In this document: piece by piece, positions 61,301 to 64,000 of the stretch
Numbering within the stretch: position 1 is the stretch's first letter
Layout of the letters: each line of letters begins with the position of its first letter
The notes under the pieces: generated by a model
Told to the model about the DNA's origin: nothing
Databases searched by the model: none
What the model saw: only the letters and a program-made list of their open reading frames with translations
NCBI RefSeq assembly: GCF_017874715.1
Contig: NZ_JAGGLR010000041.1
Location: 1 to 64,000, forward strand
Source of the DNA: Streptomyces iranensis
GTDB taxonomy: Bacteria; Actinomycetota; Actinomycetes; Streptomycetales; Streptomycetaceae
Length of the DNA stretch: 64,000 bases
Reading direction: 5' to 3'
Made by a program: the position numbers and the translations under genes

Positions 61301-62166
61301 GCGGTGTCGAGAGCGCCGGCGACGATCTGGCAGAGCTGCGTGAGCTGGCCGCCCGCGTCGGCGACCGCTGGATGCTCGCCCAGGTGGAGGGCGCGCGCGG
61401 CGAGATTGCCACCCATCGCGGCCGGTTCGGGGAGGCGAGGGCCGCCTACGAGAGGGCAACGCGGCTCGCGCAGGAGCTCGGCGCCCACACCGAGGTGCCG
61501 TTCCTCTATACCCGCCTCGCCGACCTCGCCGTCCACGAGAGGGATGTTGACGGCGCGCTGTGGCTGGTGGAGCGCTCCGAGGAGGAGGCGGAGCGCTGCG
61601 GCACCCAGGACGTGCTGGCCTTCAACGACATCGTGCGCAGCGAGGCCCAGCTGGTACGCGGTGATCTGGCGCGGGCCAGGACGTATTGCGACGCCGCGCG
61701 ACAGCGTGCGCTGCGCGGCACCTCGCCACCGCAGTTCTGGGTCGTGGCCAACGGTCTGGATGCCCGTATCACCGGCCTGGAGGGCGATCTGGTCGGCGGA
61801 CTGCGCAAGCTGCGGAAGACGCTGAGCGAGGGCCTCGCGGTGAACTCCATGGAGCTGCTGTTGGCCCATCAAGCGGAGTCGGCGGCCGAGCTCCTGGCGG
61901 GCTGCGGTCACGAGCGGCTCGCCGCGCGGTTGCTGGGCGCCGCCGACGGCTGGCGCGGTCGGCTGCCGCGCTCACCGCTGGTGGCCGAGGACGTCGGCGC
62001 GACCGCGGCGCGTGCGAGCGGAGCGCTGGGCCAGGACGCGGTGGAGAAGCTGCGCACCGAGAGTACGACCCTGACCCCCGAGCAGGCCCTCTGTCTGCTC
62101 GACGAGGCGCTGAGCTCTCTCGACGATGCCGATGCCACTGATGCCACTGACGCCGCCGTTGACTAG
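58312..62166 (+). CDS. AfsR/SARP-like regulator with NB-ARC and TPR domains
   Basis: A 1284-residue regulator. Winged-helix DNA-binding domain (about 1-85: LGGPRIRALLAALAVRAART, LQALVGRLRRAIG), BTAD domain (about 90-240), a Gly-rich linker with GGAFDGRAG repeats, then an NB-ARC-type ATPase with GPGGSGKTRL (367-376) and LLLLDNCEHV (Asp near 456), and a long TPR region. SARP-type proteins activate secondary metabolite clusters. Start GTG 58312 has AGGAG 9 bases upstream; ATG 58303 is too close to it. A Thr/Asp-rich insertion (about 640-700) with DGTGHTDGTDADG is unusual. Confidence 0.9.
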   Translation: MRYLILGTTEARDDHGDPLPLGGPRIRALLAALAVRAARTAPASVDALIDEVWADDPPHDAPAALQALVGRLRRAIGRDAVVSSPGGYRLATAAPQDDVDLLRFERLTNEGIRALDADDLETAAATLRKALALWRGPALADLPDRDAAAARPEALRLTALHRRIDADLALDRPTDVIPELRELVADHPLDETFHAQLIRALRAAGHSADALAAYEDVRRILADRLGTDPGTELKELHRRLLTTDAESAQERRGWGPTAQAAPPRADGHEGSGDVTWADGTAIDGRRAAGGAFDGRAGGAFDGRAGGGRTDGGAASRVDGREAGPRTAVPPLPHGNLRARLTSFVGRQKEIGDILRDLEGARLVTLTGPGGSGKTRLSEEAAGAVTDGYPDGVWIAELAPLDQPSAVPGAVLSAVGRRETMLLASGLESRTTGVDGGDPTSRLVEYCADRRLLLLLDNCEHVIDTAARLTETLLAHCPGVTVLATSREPLGVPGETVRPVEPLPPAPAHQLFAERAATVRPGFDPAAEPDTAAAVAEICRRLDGLPLAIELAAARLRLLTPRQIADRLDDRFRLLTSGSRTALPRQQTLRAVVEWSWDLLDARERTVLRRASVFAGGWTLSAAEAVCADAPPGASALTDGTGHTDGTDADGVIQDGVGVRDVLTDAMASTPEPGDTVAYAETRAPTRSHPRPQARIAPAEVLELLGALVDKSLLIVDHPSHGAAAEHSGPAGGEPRYRMLETISEYVGERATEDAAARADNKAAMARHTAHFRDFIRTAEPRLRSAGQLPWLRLVETDLDNIRAALHRSLTTADERTVFALIRDLAWFWWLRNYRDEGAAWVGRALALESRPHGTDGEADRAPGGGHPLDQFPLIPARVPDGEDGIDEEATRYWQFMDLRLLLFFLLAEQGTGPDPSDPEIRDAAIRMRDAYANHPGPRSASFPGLLWPFAAFVIQGFSGEMLPLMDQTVAHCRTHGDDWALGVSLMYRTHMAIDMPGGVESAGDDLAELRELAARVGDRWMLAQVEGARGEIATHRGRFGEARAAYERATRLAQELGAHTEVPFLYTRLADLAVHERDVDGALWLVERSEEEAERCGTQDVLAFNDIVRSEAQLVRGDLARARTYCDAARQRALRGTSPPQFWVVANGLDARITGLEGDLVGGLRKLRKTLSEGLAVNSMELLLAHQAESAAELLAGCGHERLAARLLGAADGWRGRLPRSPLVAEDVGATAARASGALGQDAVEKLRTESTTLTPEQALCLLDEALSSLDDADATDATDAAVD

Positions 62167-62397
62167 GCCGACCCGGCCGCAACCGCCGACCGGGCCGCAA
62201 CCGCCAACGTGGCCCCCAAAGCCGCCGACCGGGGCGCCGCACCGCCGCCCGCCCGCTGATGCGAACACGAGCAGCAGGCGCGATGCCCCGGCCGACCATC
62301 ACATGTCGTCACTCATACGGAGGAGGCGAGACGCGCCGCCCACCCCCTGAAACGGCGCGCGAAGACGAGAACGTGTCTCGCTCCGGGGCCGACGGCA
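62167..62397. other. convergent intergenic region
   Basis: 231 bp with ACCGGGCCGCAACCGCC-type repeats (62170-62235). No gene seen. Confidence 0.4.
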
Positions 62398-63123
62398 TCA
62401 CCCCATGGGGCGTGACCGCAGCCCGTCCAGCAGGATGTCCAGCAGCCGGGCCGAGGCCGCCGCCTGCTGTGCCGCGTCCGGCAGCGAGGGCGCCGCCGTG
62501 GCGATCACCAGCAGCACATCGGCGACCGTGACATCCGGGCGAAGCTCACCCGCGGCCCGTGCCCGCTCCACCAGCTGCCCGACGACCTCCAGCAGCGCCG
62601 CGGCGCCCGCGTCGTCCGGCTCGTCCTCAGCGACCATCGGCCGCTCGACCAGCCGGAGCTCCGGCTGAGCCGGTGCGGCTAACGCCGCCTGCCGCTGCTG
62701 CGGCAGCCGGATCTCGGTTTCCACGTCGACCCCGACCCGCAGCACCTGCGGCGGAAGCAGCCGGCCCGCGCCGGACGCCACCGAAGTACGCAGGAACCGG
62801 GCCAGCGCCGACCACGGCTCGTTCTCCTGACCCAGCGCCGCTCGGGCCTGATCGGTCAGCCTTGCCGTCTCCTCCTCGGCTATCCGGCGCACCAGCACGT
62901 CCTTACTGGGGAACCGCCGATAGACGGTGCCCACCCCTACCCGCGCCCGGCGCGCCACGTCTTCCATCGGAGCCCCGTACCCCAGCTCACCGAAGACCTC
63001 GCGCGCCGCCCGCAGCACGTGCTCCAGATTGCGCTGCGCGTCCACGCGCAGCGGTGTGTTCCGTCCGCCGTTTCCGTCCGACGACGCGACGGCTGCGGAC
63101 CATGACGAACCCTGAAGGTGCAT
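62398..63123 (-). CDS. atrA: TetR-family regulator, AtrA-like
   Basis: A 241-residue protein with a TetR helix-turn-helix (about 25-75: HVLRAAREVFGELGYGAPME, VGVGTVYRRFPSKDVLVRRI). The N-terminus MHLQGSSWSAAV and the flanking NADH dehydrogenase and AfsR-like genes match AtrA of S. coelicolor as I recall it. AtrA activates actinorhodin (actII-ORF4), N-acetylglucosamine uptake and other genes. Start ATG 63123 with GGGGG upstream. Identification is by sequence memory and synteny, not by search. Confidence 0.82.
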   Translation of the reverse strand: MHLQGSSWSAAVASSDGNGGRNTPLRVDAQRNLEHVLRAAREVFGELGYGAPMEDVARRARVGVGTVYRRFPSKDVLVRRIAEEETARLTDQARAALGQENEPWSALARFLRTSVASGAGRLLPPQVLRVGVDVETEIRLPQQRQAALAAPAQPELRLVERPMVAEDEPDDAGAAALLEVVGQLVERARAAGELRPDVTVADVLLVIATAAPSLPDAAQQAAASARLLDILLDGLRSRPMG

Positions 63124-63429
63124 AAGTGATCCCCCGGTAATGATGTCTCCCCCCGGAGACTCCCCGCCCAGACTGTCGAGGCAGTCACAACCCCGACGAA
63201 GTACGAACATAGTTGAGCGCAGGTCAAGAAAGAAGAGGGTAGCTCGGGACAGAACGCCCCCCGATCAGAGCAGCAGACCACCTCTTTCCGGCTATCAGCC
63301 CGCTTGCCCCCACCTATCCCGGGGCTGACCTGCGGACATTTCGTACGTGTAGCCGATTCCGCGACTCGGGGCCGAGCGAGCCGTCCGGTCACACAATTCG
63401 TCGGGCCTGTGGACAAACCGCGGTCGCGC
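63124..63429. promoter_or_regulatory. divergent atrA-ndh intergenic region
   Basis: 306 bp with relatively AT-rich patches (63195-63245). It must contain both promoters and may contain AtrA sites; I could not recognise a clear operator. Confidence 0.4.
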
Positions 63430-64000
63430 GTGCCTCATGGGAGGGTGAAGGAACCAGCGCGCATTCTCGTTGTCGGTGGTGGCTACGTCGGGATGTACGC
63501 CGCGCTGCGCCTCCAGCGAAAGCTGAAGCGGGAGCTGAGGCACGGCGGGGTGCAGGTCATCGTGGTAGACCCCGAGCCGTATATGACCTACCAGCCGTTC
63601 CTGCCCGAGGCGGCGGCCGGATCGATCTCGCCCCGCCACGTGGTGGTGCCGTTGCGGCGGGTCCTGCCCGACTGCACGGTCGTCATCGGCGAGGCCACCG
63701 CGATCCACCACGGCAAACGCACCGCGACCGTGAGAACCCTCGCCACGGAGGAAGAGGGCACCGGCACGGTCGACATCCACTACGACGAGCTGGTACTGGC
63801 CCCCGGATCCGTGTCCCGCGCCCTCCCGGTCCCCGGCCTCGCCGAGTTCGGCATCGGCTTCAAGACCGTCGAGGAGGCCATCGGTCTGCGCAATCACGTA
63901 CTCGAACAGCTGGACATCGCCTCCTCGACCCGGGACCCGGACGTTCGCGACGCGGCGCTGACCTTCGTCTTCGTCGGCGGCGGTTACGCGGGCGTCGAGG
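63430..64000 (+). CDS. ndh: NADH dehydrogenase, type II (partial, runs off the window)
   Basis: The first 190 residues of an FAD-dependent NADH dehydrogenase: FAD motif ILVVGGGYVGMYAALRL, VDPEPYMTYQPFLPEAAAGS, VVVPLRRVLP, and the second dinucleotide motif TFVFVGGGYAGVE at the window edge. It feeds electrons from NADH to menaquinone without proton pumping. GTG 63430 is used; GTG 63445 is an alternative start. Neither has a good ribosome site. Confidence 0.88.
   Translation, partial: MPHGRVKEPARILVVGGGYVGMYAALRLQRKLKRELRHGGVQVIVVDPEPYMTYQPFLPEAAAGSISPRHVVVPLRRVLPDCTVVIGEATAIHHGKRTATVRTLATEEEGTGTVDIHYDELVLAPGSVSRALPVPGLAEFGIGFKTVEEAIGLRNHVLEQLDIASSTRDPDVRDAALTFVFVGGGYAGVE

Noticed and set aside
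58561-61911. 1116-residue minus-strand open frame
   Set aside because: It lies antisense to the AfsR-like gene, is rich in Gly/Arg/Val as expected of reversed GC-biased codons, and has no domains or ribosome site.

Overview
The base composition (very GC-rich), GTG starts, GGAGG-type ribosome sites and gene families (WhiJ/DUF397 modules, AfsR-like and AtrA-like regulators, SigE-family sigma factor, c-di-AMP riboswitch upstream of a cell-wall hydrolase) mark this window as Streptomyces or a very close relative. Most of it is ordinary chromosome, interrupted by two accessory segments.

Layout. 1-5510: an odd tRNA-like gene, then DUF1152, a short-chain dehydrogenase and an MHS-type MFS transporter, a small secreted protein and a DUF4232 lipoprotein. 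5665-14404: an integration hotspot at tRNA-Phe. The 3' part of the tRNA is present three times (about 5708, 8897 and in the intact tRNA at 14331), giving two tandem integrated segments. The left one is decayed (toxin-antitoxin-like pair, broken integrase). The right one carries a compact radical-SAM peptide-maturation operon: ATP-binding regulator, radical SAM/SPASM enzyme, a 46-residue candidate precursor peptide and a phosphotransferase, with a divergent HTH/TPR regulator and a Nudix hydrolase. 14331-31900: tRNA-Phe, tRNA-Asp, tRNA-Glu, a metallophosphoesterase, zincin-like peptidase, DEAD-box helicase, tRNA-Lys, a group of secreted repeat proteins, a PP2C/SpoIIE phosphatase, a riboswitch-controlled M23 peptidase and an aldo/keto reductase. 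31990-33900: a WhiJ-like regulator, DUF397 protein and anti-sigma-like ATPase.

33900-45666 is a second accessory block: remnants of IS5 and IS110 transposases, a Vsr mismatch endonuclease, then six translationally coupled or closely spaced genes: Z1 NTPase, PD-(D/E)XK protein (DUF4420), MutL/MORC-like GHKL ATPase, an unrecognised 298-residue protein, a DUF6339-DNA methyltransferase fusion that has lost the catalytic PC motif, and a second, intact cytosine-5 methyltransferase. This resembles MZA-type (MutL-Z1-DUF4420-AIPR) defence loci but no AIPR nuclease gene is visible, so the locus looks like a variant.

45776-64000 is core chromosome again: L,D-transpeptidase, ECF sigma factor with a coupled membrane protein, PrsW protease, TrmB, LhgO, a large HTH/TPR developmental regulator, an asparagine-synthase-like protein, an AfsR-like regulator, an AtrA-like TetR regulator and the start of an NADH dehydrogenase. 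The last part matches, from memory, the gene neighbourhood around atrA in S. coelicolor.

Many intergenic stretches carry short GC-rich tandem repeats; these are listed separately.
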